The notes beneath the pieces are model-generated. The model saw nothing but the letters and a program-made list of their open reading frames with translations, was not told where the DNA came from and ran no database searches. Both the position numbers and the translations under genes were made by a program. DNA of 64,000 nt from Candidatus Aenigmatarchaeota archaeon (GTDB lineage: Archaea; Aenigmatarchaeota; Aenigmatarchaeia; GW2011-AR5). This document shows positions 1 through 8,386 of the stretch, in pieces; the first letter of the stretch is position 1; each line of letters starts with the position of its first letter. The DNA lies in the NCBI GenBank assembly GCA_016187335.1, contig JACPJW010000001.1:340170-404169 (forward strand), read 5' to 3'.

Positions 1-339
1 GACTACAGGAGTTTTTATGAGCGGCTTAAGCAGTCCTGCAAAGGATGATATTCCCTGATTGGCGTCTATTACGTCGCTGCGGGAAGAAGCAGCCTTGAGC
101 AGCGCCGGGAAATAAGTTGCCAGCGCCGGGACGCTCCTCTTGTCAAGGGGATGCGACGAGCCGACTCTCGTTATTTCAACGCCTTTGTGCTCCTCTTTCC
201 TTTCGTGCCCGTCAAATCTCAGCGAGAAAACAGTGACTTCATGCCTTTTTGCCAGCCTTATGGCTATTTCATAGTATCTTCTTTCGGCTCCTCCAAGAAG
301 GTACGGGTAGAAAAGCTCCGAAAGCATGCATATTTTCAT
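1..339 (-). CDS. Glycosyltransferase family 4 (N-terminal part, cut by window edge)
   Basis: The reverse strand reads open for 113 codons from an ATG at 339 to the window edge, so the C-terminal part is missing. The N-terminus (MKICMLSELFYPYLLGGAER) has the glycine-rich LLGGAER loop and the following helix YYEIAIRLAKRHEVTVFS that are typical of GT4/GT-B glycosyltransferases, which move sugars from nucleotide donors to lipid or protein acceptors. It lies directly downstream of the split oligosaccharyltransferase on the same strand, which suits a role in building the lipid-linked glycan for protein glycosylation. Donor and acceptor cannot be told from this fragment. The GT4 assignment is firm as a family call, the pathway is inference from neighbours. 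Confidence 0.8.
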   Translation of the reverse strand, partial: MKICMLSELFYPYLLGGAERRYYEIAIRLAKRHEVTVFSLRFDGHERKEEHKGVEITRVGSSHPLDKRSVPALATYFPALLKAASSRSDVIDANQGISSFAGLLKPLIKTPVV

Positions 340-387
340 GGTAACTCTTCAGAACTAATTTTTTATATGCTTATCTCGGATACGTTG

Positions 388-1551
388 TCATTCGCCAAAT
401 TTTACCCTGAAGAGCTTGACTTCCCCGCCCCAGTCCCTTATGAATTCGAATTTTTCCAGGCCGAAGCCGTTGAAAAAGAACATTCTTGTAAACATTGACT
501 GCTCCAGTTCAGGCTGGATAAATACAATGGTTCTCCTCGACCCGTCAAGCCACAGTAGCCCTTTGACATCCGATTCCTGTTCAAACGTCAGCGCCCCGTT
601 CCCTTCCCTGTCAAAGTAAAACAGTTTCTCTACTTTCAGCAGCTGCCCCTGCTGCTGAAGGAACGCCTTGATGGTGTTGTTGGTTTCGTAAAGGACAAAC
701 GCCTGCTGGGGACCCAGGCGGTAAGTGTATGCCAGGGCGTTCTGGCCTAGAATAGGCCTTGTGCTTTCCAGCGGCACCATGACGTATACGTACCTGCTGC
801 CGTAGTTTGGCGGGTTTGTTGGATCCCATGTGGCAAAATAAGACCACCACTGGCTTTTGCTTATCAGGTCAGAAGACGCTATGTAATACATTTCGTCGCA
901 GCCGGGCTTCATGTAATCTTTCAGAATGCTGGCCGCCAGCGTTTCGTTTGTTGTGAGCAGTGTGGTCCCGATGTCCTGTATCCTTGCTCTTACTACGTTG
1001 TCGCCCTTGTACTGGAAGACGCGCGATATCCCGTTCTCATGCCTTTCGATGAATATGCCTGTTTTATTGCCAGTGTTCGGCTGGTAGAAAACCTCGCTCT
1101 GTGAGGCGCCGTCAAAAATCACGGACCTTTTTGCTATGCCGGTTATGAAGTGCCCCGGATCCCAGTACGTAGCCACGACGGCGCACCCCTTTGTGTTGTT
1201 CTTTATCCAGTTCAGCGCCTCCCACCAGTTGTCGCTCAGCACAGTTCCGGAGCACTCGGATATGATTACGCTCTGCATGTAAAACACGTTTATGAAAAAT
1301 ACGAAAATCAGCACGAGTATCAGCATTGTCACCGTTTCCCTCGTGCTCAGGTTATTCCTGAACCTGAGCGCCGCCAGCAAAGCCAGGACGACGAATGTCC
1401 CTATGTACAGTTGCATGCCGTAGGAACTTTGCCATGACGCGTCGCTGACCAGGTTGCATGTGGTCTTGGTCGGCAAATAAAGAAATACCAGAAAATAAAC
1501 TATTGCAACTGCCAAAACAGCTGCTGTCGTCCTGTTCATCCTGAATTCCAT
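388..1551 (-). CDS. aglB: AglB/STT3 oligosaccharyltransferase, C-terminal half (last TM segments and soluble domain)
   Basis: 387 residues. Hydrophobic segments at about 10-27, 48-63 and 75-92 are followed by a soluble domain. The sequence TYWDPGHFI (129-133 = YWDPG) sits where STT3/AglB proteins carry the WWDYG signature that binds the acceptor sequon (N-X-S/T); two of the five residues differ (Y for the first W, P for Y). The soluble part fits the length of an AglB C-terminal domain. The gene starts 10 bases after the stop of the N-terminal half, in another frame, and the two products together (778 residues) equal one normal AglB. A single-base indel upstream would fuse them, so natural split and sequence error both remain possible. 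Confidence 0.75.
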   Translation of the reverse strand: MEFRMNRTTAAVLAVAIVYFLVFLYLPTKTTCNLVSDASWQSSYGMQLYIGTFVVLALLAALRFRNNLSTRETVTMLILVLIFVFFINVFYMQSVIISECSGTVLSDNWWEALNWIKNNTKGCAVVATYWDPGHFITGIAKRSVIFDGASQSEVFYQPNTGNKTGIFIERHENGISRVFQYKGDNVVRARIQDIGTTLLTTNETLAASILKDYMKPGCDEMYYIASSDLISKSQWWSYFATWDPTNPPNYGSRYVYVMVPLESTRPILGQNALAYTYRLGPQQAFVLYETNNTIKAFLQQQGQLLKVEKLFYFDREGNGALTFEQESDVKGLLWLDGSRRTIVFIQPELEQSMFTRMFFFNGFGLEKFEFIRDWGGEVKLFRVKFGE

Positions 1552-1561
1552 GGTAACCCAC

Positions 1562-2737
1562 TCAATCGGCCAGTGACTTGTCCTCTCCGGATGCCATCCT
1601 TAAAAGCTTTGAAAAGAGGATGCCCGTGCCTATTGCCATCGGCGCGGCGAAAAGTATTGTAAACCTTATTGCAACTATTGTTGCAAGGAAAGGCCCTACG
1701 AACCATATCCCCAGAAGTATCAGCGTATCGAGGTGTTTTTTCGTCCTGATGTAAGAATACGACAGGTAAATCAGCGATGCAATGAGCAGGAAAAAGGGAA
1801 GGCCTGTCCTGTTTATTATGTCGCGCGGGCCTTCGGGATTCTGCAGCTCCGCTACGGAAACGTACACATTGGGGAAAGTCCCGCCTTCGGCTTTTATCGA
1901 GGGGAATTCGAGGGGTCCCGTGACCGTGGCATTGACTATGCTGAATCCGAATATGGGTATGGCCAGAATGAAGAAAGTGAGCAGAATCAATATGTAGGAT
2001 TTGATGATCACGTTGTTTTCCTGCCATAATTTCCTCAAATCCCTGGTTTTTATGTATTTTGAAAGCATTTTCAAAAAAAGGAATCCTGATATTAGCCACA
2101 GGACGTACCAGAATCCGCCCCATGTCAGTCTCCACGCAACAAGCGTGGCGCCTGTTAAAATGGAAAGGGCGCCTATTTTCCATGTTAATCTTTCCGCTCT
2201 TTCGGACAGCCTGTGCGTGACAAGGTAGAGTGCTATTATGACAAGGGGCATAAGCAACACTATCCCGTCGTTGTCGGGGTCGCCGCCGAGCGTCCTTGCT
2301 ATTATGAACGTGTCAAAAATTATCATGGCTGCCGCAAAAATTCCGGCCTTCCTGTCGTAAAGCATTTTTGTTATGAAATACATGGGCACTGCCATCAGCG
2401 ACGCAAGCAGGGCGGGAAACCATACAAGGTATTGCCAGAGGGTCATTCCTGGTATCAGCAGCCTGAGAAACATGTAAAAATATGCCCCGACATATGCGTA
2501 GAAATCCTGGCCGCGTTTTGTGCCGTACGGGGCAAGCTTCAGCACGTCAACTCCCGGCAGTGTCCCGTTGTTCTCGGTTATTTCTTCCATTTCCTTGGCA
2601 AAATTGTACGAGTCTATGTTTCTCAGGTAGGGCCATCTGTAGTCCAGCGTTCTTACCGTCGTGCCGAGATAAATCAGGAAAATAAGGACGATATAAGGCC
2701 AGTATTTTTTTATCATTTCAGCAGTTCTTTCCTTCAT
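1562..2737 (-). CDS. aglB: AglB/STT3 oligosaccharyltransferase, N-terminal membrane half
   Basis: 391 residues, rich in membrane helices. It carries the catalytic motifs of STT3/AglB: a first acidic loop NIDSY (D42), GGDPDND (151-157) matching the second DxD-type motif, SVAE (294-297) matching the SVSE/TIxE motif of external loop 5 with its catalytic Glu, and R358 in AIRFTILFA. The enzyme transfers glycan from a dolichol carrier to Asn on the outer face of the membrane. It lacks the WWDYG domain, which is encoded by the next gene. The upstream region is shared with the divergent flippase-like gene at 2791. Family assignment is firm; whether it works as a two-subunit enzyme is inference. Confidence 0.8.
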   Translation of the reverse strand: MKERTAEMIKKYWPYIVLIFLIYLGTTVRTLDYRWPYLRNIDSYNFAKEMEEITENNGTLPGVDVLKLAPYGTKRGQDFYAYVGAYFYMFLRLLIPGMTLWQYLVWFPALLASLMAVPMYFITKMLYDRKAGIFAAAMIIFDTFIIARTLGGDPDNDGIVLLMPLVIIALYLVTHRLSERAERLTWKIGALSILTGATLVAWRLTWGGFWYVLWLISGFLFLKMLSKYIKTRDLRKLWQENNVIIKSYILILLTFFILAIPIFGFSIVNATVTGPLEFPSIKAEGGTFPNVYVSVAELQNPEGPRDIINRTGLPFFLLIASLIYLSYSYIRTKKHLDTLILLGIWFVGPFLATIVAIRFTILFAAPMAIGTGILFSKLLRMASGEDKSLAD

Positions 2738-2790
2738 TATCCGTTATCTCAAGAACAATCTTCTTAAAAGTTAAATTCAAAACATCCCCT
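2738..2790. promoter_or_regulatory. Divergent promoter region, AglB and AglD-like gene
   Basis: 53-base gap between two divergent starts. On the plus strand CTTAAAAGTTAAATTC (2762-2777) is a TATA-like box about 20 bases before the ATG at 2791, which implies a leaderless or nearly leaderless mRNA. The minus-strand promoter must also lie here or inside the neighbouring gene. Inference from base composition only. Confidence 0.4.
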
Positions 2791-3723
2791 ATGAAAAAAA
2801 GATACGCGCTTGTTCTGCTGAGCGTTCTGATTCTCGCCGGTTTGCTTTTCTATTCTGATCCGCAGAAAGTGTACGGCATTTTCCTGCTTAGTGACAAGTC
2901 ATTTCTGCTTTACGCCTTTCTCATATCGAGCGCGGGCGTTTTCTTAAGGGTCATGAAATGGAAGCTGCTTCTGAAAAATGCCTCTTTTTTTGATGTTATG
3001 CCTGTGCAGTTCCTGGGGTCGACCATAAGCAACTTTACTCCGGGGAAGTTCGGCGAGCCTGCAAAAGCGGTTATAATGAAGGCAAAAACCGGCATTCCGG
3101 TTTCCCGCACGCTTTCCTCAATAATCTGGGAAAGGATCATGGACATACTCGTCCTTCTCCTGTTTTCCGCCGTATTCATAGGCAGGTTTTCTTCCGGCCT
3201 TTTTGCAGCGGGTGTGTTCAGCGCATTTTTTTTCGCTGGTGTACTTGTCTTCTTTTTTTCTGTTCTTTACTCCAAAAGATTCGGGATGAAAGTTTTCGGC
3301 GTCCTGAAAAAGATGCCGCTGGCGGACAGGATATCCGGCGAGTTTATAGAGACTTTTTACAGGGAAAAAATAAATAAAAAATTCCTGATGATGTCGTTTT
3401 TCATTACGCTGTTTGCGTGGGTAACCGACGGCCTTGTATTTTATCTTTCCTTCCGCTCTGTCGGCATTGATTTGGACCCTGTATTTTTTGTCGGGCTGGT
3501 CTCGGTGTCAGCCCTGATAGGGATTGCGTCATTCCTGCCAGGCGGGCTGGGTTCGACTGATGTCGTGATGGTCCTGCTGCTTTCCGCGTTTATGGATGGT
3601 TCCCTAGCAGTTACAGGCGTTTTCGTGGCCAGGATTATGACTTTCTGGTATTCGTCGCTTCTGGGATGGGCTTCCTTTGTTTACCTTGGCAGGAATATAG
3701 AACTGGGAAAAATTCTGGATTAG
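2791..3723 (+). CDS. AglD-like / UPF0104 multi-pass membrane protein (flippase-like fold)
   Basis: 310 residues with about eight hydrophobic segments. Conserved motifs of the lysylphosphatidylglycerol-synthase-TM/UPF0104 family are clear: NFTPGKFGEPAKAVIM near residue 80-95, then ERIMDIL, and late in the protein FLPGGLGSTD. In archaea the family occurs alone or fused to glycosyltransferases (AglD) and is thought to act with lipid-linked sugars. Its position divergent from AglB supports a part in surface glycosylation. The end overlaps the end of the convergent geranylgeranyl reductase gene by four bases. Substrate unknown. Confidence 0.75.
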   Translation: MKKRYALVLLSVLILAGLLFYSDPQKVYGIFLLSDKSFLLYAFLISSAGVFLRVMKWKLLLKNASFFDVMPVQFLGSTISNFTPGKFGEPAKAVIMKAKTGIPVSRTLSSIIWERIMDILVLLLFSAVFIGRFSSGLFAAGVFSAFFFAGVLVFFFSVLYSKRFGMKVFGVLKKMPLADRISGEFIETFYREKINKKFLMMSFFITLFAWVTDGLVFYLSFRSVGIDLDPVFFVGLVSVSALIGIASFLPGGLGSTDVVMVLLLSAFMDGSLAVTGVFVARIMTFWYSSLLGWASFVYLGRNIELGKILD

Positions 3724-4823
3724 CTGGATATTTCTTTCCTGAACAGGTGCGGCACGGAAGAAATTATAAATGAAAGCAGCTTGATTTTGGGCATTTTCTT
3801 CCATGAAACGGTGAACTTGTCGTAGTCAAAGTCGTGCAGTTCCTGCAAAGATGGGCCGAAATCCCTGAACAGTCCGTCGACATCCTTGTTTGTAAGCCAC
3901 CTGTAGATGCGCCGGAATAAAAGCTGCCTCCTTATCTCGGCGCCGTAGTCCTTTTTCCATTTCCTTTCATAAGACGACAGGAAATTCTCGCCAAAAAGAT
4001 TTTTCTCGAATGCCTCCTGAATGACAGCAGCGGCATGTTTCGCCGCCCTCATGGAAAACATGATGCCGCCGCCGGTTATCGGCTTGTTCTGTCCGCACGC
4101 GTCTCCTATCAGCAAAGCCCGGTCCGCAAAGGATTTCGTGGTTCCAAGGCACATCGGGAATCCGTAAACTGTCCCGTTGCCTAATGCCTGCTTTTGCCTG
4201 AAATATTCCAGATATTCATTGGGCCTTAACGACGATATGAGCCCGTATTCGTCGTTCTGCGGTATGACCCATGAGAAAAAGTCCGGTGAGAAGTATTTAT
4301 TGAAAAAGACCCTTATTTCCCCTTCCATTACGCTGTCTGCTCTCACCATAAGGCCGAATACCATCCTGGGATCGGCTATGCCAAGGGATTTTCTTACAAA
4401 GGAATTTGCCCCGTCGCATCCGACGAGAAATTTTGCGTTGATGCTCTCGCCGTTGACGCTGACGGAATAGTGGCCGTCGCGGTATTCAACGCTTTTTACG
4501 AAGCCGTTGATGAAATCCGCGCTTCTCATCGCCCTGCTCCGCATGTAGTCAAGGAACATTTCCCTTTTTAGTATGTAGGCAAAGGGGGCTTCCGACGAAA
4601 TTTCTATTTCACTGCCGGACGGCGAGACCAGGTTCATCCTTGTTATCCTGTTTTTTATGAAGTGCCTTGAAGGAAACAGCTTTTCAAAACCCGTCGATAC
4701 GATTCCCGAGTCTTTTGGAAGCACTTTCCTGTCCTTTTCTATTACAGCTATGTCCAGGCCCCTGAGCGCGGATGCTAAATAGCTTCCGCCTATTCCTGAC
4801 CCTACGATTGCGACATCGTACAT
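3720..4823 (-). CDS. Geranylgeranyl reductase family flavoprotein (archaeal lipid saturation)
   Basis: 367 residues. The Rossmann FAD motif VGSGIGGSYLA is at 7-17, FLVGCDGAN (132-140) is the middle FAD motif, and GDACGQNKPITGGG (240-253) matches the GDAAGQxxPxTGGG motif of the family. FFSWVIP (182-188) resembles the YxWxFP substrate-binding element of geranylgeranyl reductases. These enzymes saturate the isoprenoid chains of archaeal membrane lipids or quinone tails. The genome window also holds mevalonate-pathway genes, which supports a lipid role. Other members of this FAD superfamily cannot be excluded. Confidence 0.85.
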   Translation of the reverse strand: MYDVAIVGSGIGGSYLASALRGLDIAVIEKDRKVLPKDSGIVSTGFEKLFPSRHFIKNRITRMNLVSPSGSEIEISSEAPFAYILKREMFLDYMRSRAMRSADFINGFVKSVEYRDGHYSVSVNGESINAKFLVGCDGANSFVRKSLGIADPRMVFGLMVRADSVMEGEIRVFFNKYFSPDFFSWVIPQNDEYGLISSLRPNEYLEYFRQKQALGNGTVYGFPMCLGTTKSFADRALLIGDACGQNKPITGGGIMFSMRAAKHAAAVIQEAFEKNLFGENFLSSYERKWKKDYGAEIRRQLLFRRIYRWLTNKDVDGLFRDFGPSLQELHDFDYDKFTVSWKKMPKIKLLSFIISSVPHLFRKEISS

Positions 4824-4865
4824 TGGTTAAACTAAAGCCGTAAAATTATTAAGACTGAGCATTTC

Positions 4866-5744
4866 ATGCCGCTTAAGAATGTAACCGACAATTATTCTGC
4901 GGGGATTATGGTCTACGAAATTTTTGAAAATTACTGGAAACCCCTGATGTTTTTCACGCTTATGCTTCTCGTGGCTTCGTCAGCTGTCCTGATCAACAAC
5001 CTTCTTACGAAAGGCTCTATTCTGGAAAGGGATACCGAGCTTTCAGGCGGCAAGATGATAAGCATGGAAGTGGATTCCGCTGACCTGCCGGCAATAACCG
5101 CGGAGATTCCTTACGCTTCCGTCCGCATGGCTTCGGGCCAGACGAAAAACCTCATTGTGGAAATACCTTTTGACAATGACGAGTCAGCTGTTATAGAAAT
5201 TGTGAAAAAGCACGCCAATGTCATCGGCGAGCCCAGCATCAGGACAGTGGGCCCTGTTCTGGGCGACATATTTTTCCAGCAGGCGATGTTCGCGCTCGCC
5301 GTGGCTTTCCTCGCCATGGTCGTCATAGTATTCATGCTCTTCAGGTCGTTGGTGCCGGCGGGAATAGTTATCCTAGCTGCGGTCACTGACATAACCGTGA
5401 GCCTGGGTATACTTCACCTCATCGGCGTCAAGCTTTCGTTGCCTGTCATCGCCGCTCTGCTGGCGCTCATAGGATATTCGGTGGATACGGACATACTGCT
5501 TACTTCCGAGATACTGAAGACCGGCAGGAAAAATATAGCCGAGAGCATTGACAAGGCGATGAGGACCGGGCTGACCCTTACAGGAACCACTCTTGTCGCG
5601 CTGCTCGCCATATATTTCGTCTCCGGCTCCGTGGTGCTGCAGCAGATATCGCTCGTCATGATGATAGGCCTGCTCGTGGACGTTCCTGCAACATGGTTCA
5701 CCAATGCGGGGCTCCTCCGGTGGCATTTTGAGAAAAAGGTGTAA
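4866..5744 (+). CDS. secF: Protein translocase subunit SecF
   Basis: 292 residues, six hydrophobic segments. After the first (MFFTLMLLVASSAVLI) comes an extracytoplasmic domain containing ELSGGKMISME, and the last five segments include ALIGYSVDTDILLTSEIL, the SecF version of the conserved motif in TM4. With SecD it forms the proton-driven accessory complex that helps SecYEG export proteins. The stop is two bases before the secD start; SecF-before-SecD is the usual archaeal order. Two starts are possible: 4866 (used here, 20 bases after a TATA-like AAATTATTA) and 4908, which has GGGGATT just upstream and gives MVYEIFENYW. Confidence 0.93.
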   Translation: MPLKNVTDNYSAGIMVYEIFENYWKPLMFFTLMLLVASSAVLINNLLTKGSILERDTELSGGKMISMEVDSADLPAITAEIPYASVRMASGQTKNLIVEIPFDNDESAVIEIVKKHANVIGEPSIRTVGPVLGDIFFQQAMFALAVAFLAMVVIVFMLFRSLVPAGIVILAAVTDITVSLGILHLIGVKLSLPVIAALLALIGYSVDTDILLTSEILKTGRKNIAESIDKAMRTGLTLTGTTLVALLAIYFVSGSVVLQQISLVMMIGLLVDVPATWFTNAGLLRWHFEKKV

Positions 5745-5746
5745 GC

Positions 5747-7486
5747 ATGGACTACAAGTTTCTGCTCTGGGCCGCTTCGATCCTGCTGGCTGCTGCCATA
5801 GTTGTGTACGCAAAACTGCCTTTCGTTGTTTTCATAATTGTTTCGCTGCTCTCTTCAGCGGCATTGCTGCCGAAGGATATCACCAGGAATCCAAGGGTTA
5901 TCATACTTGTATTTTTCATCGTCGTGTCGCTGCTTTTCATAAACCCTAACACGAATCCCCAGGGAATGAAGGTCACGCATGTAAGCAAGGAATCCCAGCT
6001 CAGCGGCGTCAGCACGGGTGATGTTATTATTTACGTGAACGGGAAGGAAGCCACGCCTGAAGTCCTGAACCTGAACTATTCCGGCACTGTCATTGTGCAG
6101 ACAAACAAAGGCATCAGGTATTCCAATGTGAACGGTTCTCTCGGCATAGCAGCGGAAAACGTGGAATTCAGCAACATCAGGTTCGGCCTTGACCTGAAAG
6201 GCGGGGTGCGGGCTGTCATCGAGCCGAATACAAGCGACAAAGCAGAAGTGGAGCAGATAATATCAACGCTCCAGACGAGAATAAATGTTTACGGGCTGAG
6301 AGAAGCTGTATTCCGCCCTGTTTATTATGAAAACAAAGCGTTCATAGAAGTGAGCATCGCCAGCGGCAATGATGATGAGCTGCGCTCGCTGCTGGAAAGC
6401 CAGGGAAAGTTCGAGGCAAAAATACCTCTTATTCTCCGCATACGCGGAAACGAATCTTCAATAAGGCTTAAAGATGACCACAAAATTTCCGTTGGCAATG
6501 CAACTGTTTCTATAGAAGGCAAGGAGTACTTTGCAGGCGGCAGGCTTGTCCTTGACGAGATTCCCCTCGAGGTAGGCGATGTCACGAAGGATTATGTGAA
6601 CCTGACATCCACGGTTTTCACGGGCAGCGACATAAAGGTGGTTTTCTTCGACCCGCAGCGCTCAAGGATAGAAAATGCCGGGGATTTCTACAGGTGGTCG
6701 TTTGCCGTCCAGCTGAGCAAGGAAGGCGCGGAAAAATTCGCCGCGGTGACGCAAAACCTGGGAATCGTTCCGGGAGGGTATCTTGACTCGCCGATAGTTC
6801 TTTACCTGGACGGCAACTTCATTGACGCCCTGTCAATTTCATCTGACTTGAGGGGAAAGGTAGTTACGGAAGTCTCCATCAGCGGCGCAGCGCCTACTGT
6901 GCAGCAGGCATCCGCAGAAAGGTCGCGCATACAGTCCATACTCCGCTCAGGTGCCCTGCCTGTTTCAATATCAATAGTCCAGCTTGAAAATATATCGCCA
7001 AATCTTGGAGTAGGATTTATCAGAAACGCCTTGGCAGCGATGGCCGTGGCCATAGCAGGCGTGGTTGCGATCGTATCGCTGCGTTACAGGAAAATGAAGA
7101 TTGTCTTTCCCGTGGTGGTGATATCGCTGAGTGAAATTCTGATAATTCTGGGCTTCGCCGCGCTTGTCGGCTGGACAATAGACCTGTCAGCGATAGCGGG
7201 CATCATAGCTTCTGTCGGAACCGGCATAGATGCCCAGATTATAATGATTGACCAGGCCCTTCGCAGGGAGGAAGAGGAACGCCTGCTGACGCTCAAGGAA
7301 AAATTAAGCCGGGCTTTCTTCGTGATTTTCGGCTCAGCCGGCACCGTCATTGCCGCAATGTTGCCGCTGATGATACTTGGCTTCGGCCTGCTGCGCGGCT
7401 TTGCGATCACAACCGCTGCCGGTGTCATCATAGGCATAGCGATAACAAGGCCCGCCTTCGGCGCAATCATCGAGAAGATAGTTTGA
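5747..7486 (+). CDS. secD: Protein translocase subunit SecD with N-terminal PDZ-like insertion
   Basis: 579 residues. FGLDLKGGVRAVIE marks the first periplasmic domain (D1), and IASVGTGIDAQIIMIDQALR is the conserved TM4 motif; five C-terminal membrane segments follow. The N-terminus is unusual: three hydrophobic segments (about 5-20, 24-42, 50-66) instead of one, then a stretch around residues 75-110 with QLSGVSTGDVIIYVNGKE, which reads like a PDZ domain core (GxxxGDxIxxVNG). Topology stays consistent because three is odd. Works with SecF in Sec-dependent export. SecD call firm; PDZ-like call from motif only. Confidence 0.93.
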   Translation: MDYKFLLWAASILLAAAIVVYAKLPFVVFIIVSLLSSAALLPKDITRNPRVIILVFFIVVSLLFINPNTNPQGMKVTHVSKESQLSGVSTGDVIIYVNGKEATPEVLNLNYSGTVIVQTNKGIRYSNVNGSLGIAAENVEFSNIRFGLDLKGGVRAVIEPNTSDKAEVEQIISTLQTRINVYGLREAVFRPVYYENKAFIEVSIASGNDDELRSLLESQGKFEAKIPLILRIRGNESSIRLKDDHKISVGNATVSIEGKEYFAGGRLVLDEIPLEVGDVTKDYVNLTSTVFTGSDIKVVFFDPQRSRIENAGDFYRWSFAVQLSKEGAEKFAAVTQNLGIVPGGYLDSPIVLYLDGNFIDALSISSDLRGKVVTEVSISGAAPTVQQASAERSRIQSILRSGALPVSISIVQLENISPNLGVGFIRNALAAMAVAIAGVVAIVSLRYRKMKIVFPVVVISLSEILIILGFAALVGWTIDLSAIAGIIASVGTGIDAQIIMIDQALRREEEERLLTLKEKLSRAFFVIFGSAGTVIAAMLPLMILGFGLLRGFAITTAAGVIIGIAITRPAFGAIIEKIV

Positions 7487-7517
7487 ATTTTTAATTTGTA
7501 TATGGCATTAACTATTC

Positions 7518-8006
7518 ATGTCTATTTCAGTGGAAGAATTTCGAAGGCTTTATTTCGAAAATCAGACTGTTATTGATAACGCTCGAGCAGAAATAATAAA
7601 ATTCGCTATTGACTTAGATGTGTTTTTGGAAAGAATTATAACAATTTATTTTGTAGAAAATTCGACAAAACAGAAGCAATTTTCAAGTTATATTGGTAAG
7701 AAAGAATTTTTCTCGTTTCACAGAAAGATAGAAGTCTTTAGAAAATTGGGTTTAGATAAAAAAGAAAAATACGAAGGTAAATTTAACGAATTAGTCTCTA
7801 AGCTTTACTATATCAAGAGTATGCGAAACATTGTAGCGCACAATGTTCCTATGATTCATACGCCTGAAATTTGGTATACTGGTGATGATGATAAAGAAAA
7901 ATTATTATCACTACCTAAAGAACTTCCACAATTAAGAGAATCACATGAATTTTGTATGGATGCTCTTGATACTATTTTTTCTGATTTACTAAATGAAAAG
8001 AAATAA
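7518..8006 (+). CDS. HEPN-like orphan protein
   Basis: 162 residues, predicted mostly helical. RNIVAH at 103-108 (SMRNIVAHN) is the R-x4-H motif of HEPN domains, which are found in toxin RNases, abortive-infection proteins and tRNA-processing enzymes. No partner nucleotidyltransferase (MNT-type) gene is adjacent. The reading frame is clearly more AT-rich than the secD gene before it and the NAC gene after it, a sign of recent acquisition. It ends 7 bases before the convergent NAC stop. Enzymatic activity is inference; the motif is the only evidence. Confidence 0.5.
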   Translation: MSISVEEFRRLYFENQTVIDNARAEIIKFAIDLDVFLERIITIYFVENSTKQKQFSSYIGKKEFFSFHRKIEVFRKLGLDKKEKYEGKFNELVSKLYYIKSMRNIVAHNVPMIHTPEIWYTGDDDKEKLLSLPKELPQLRESHEFCMDALDTIFSDLLNEKK

Positions 8007-8013
8007 TGCCGGA

Positions 8014-8349
8014 TTATTCCCCCGCTTCCTTCAGATCCATTATCGCCCGCGCAAGGTCGTTGTTCAGTTCCTCAAGCTTTTTCACAACTGTTTCCCTGTC
8101 TTTGCCTGTTTTAGTCATAACGATTTTTACGTCCTCTTCGTTTACAGGAGCCTTTTCATAGACGTCCCCGGTTATCTGGTAGACTTCCTTGCCCATCATG
8201 TCTGCAATCATTATCTGGGGGTTGCTGATAATTATTTCCCTGTCCTTTCCCTGGATGATAACCCTGTTCGCCTCCACTTCGCGCACCTTCATGTTCAGTT
8301 TCTTCATCATCTCCTGGACCTTTTTCGGGTCGTGCTTGCCGAACATCAT
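8014..8349 (-). CDS. nac: Nascent polypeptide-associated complex protein (archaeal NAC)
   Basis: 111 residues. Begins MFGKHDPKKVQEMMKKLNM, followed by the NAC beta-barrel (VIIQGKDREIIISNPQIMI) and a C-terminal UBA domain (EDVKIVMTKTGKDRETVVKK) ending in ARAIMDLKEAG. Archaeal NAC is a homodimer that binds ribosomes and emerging chains. Length matches the family. The first codon could be either of the two consecutive ATGs; the difference is one residue. Confidence 0.93.
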   Translation of the reverse strand: MMFGKHDPKKVQEMMKKLNMKVREVEANRVIIQGKDREIIISNPQIMIADMMGKEVYQITGDVYEKAPVNEEDVKIVMTKTGKDRETVVKKLEELNNDLARAIMDLKEAGE

Positions 8350-8386
8350 ATCACGTTTATAATTTGCCCGGACAATTTAAATATAC

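Noticed and set aside
151..498. 115-residue plus-strand frame
   Set aside because: Antisense to the glycosyltransferase N-terminus and AglB end; no family features.
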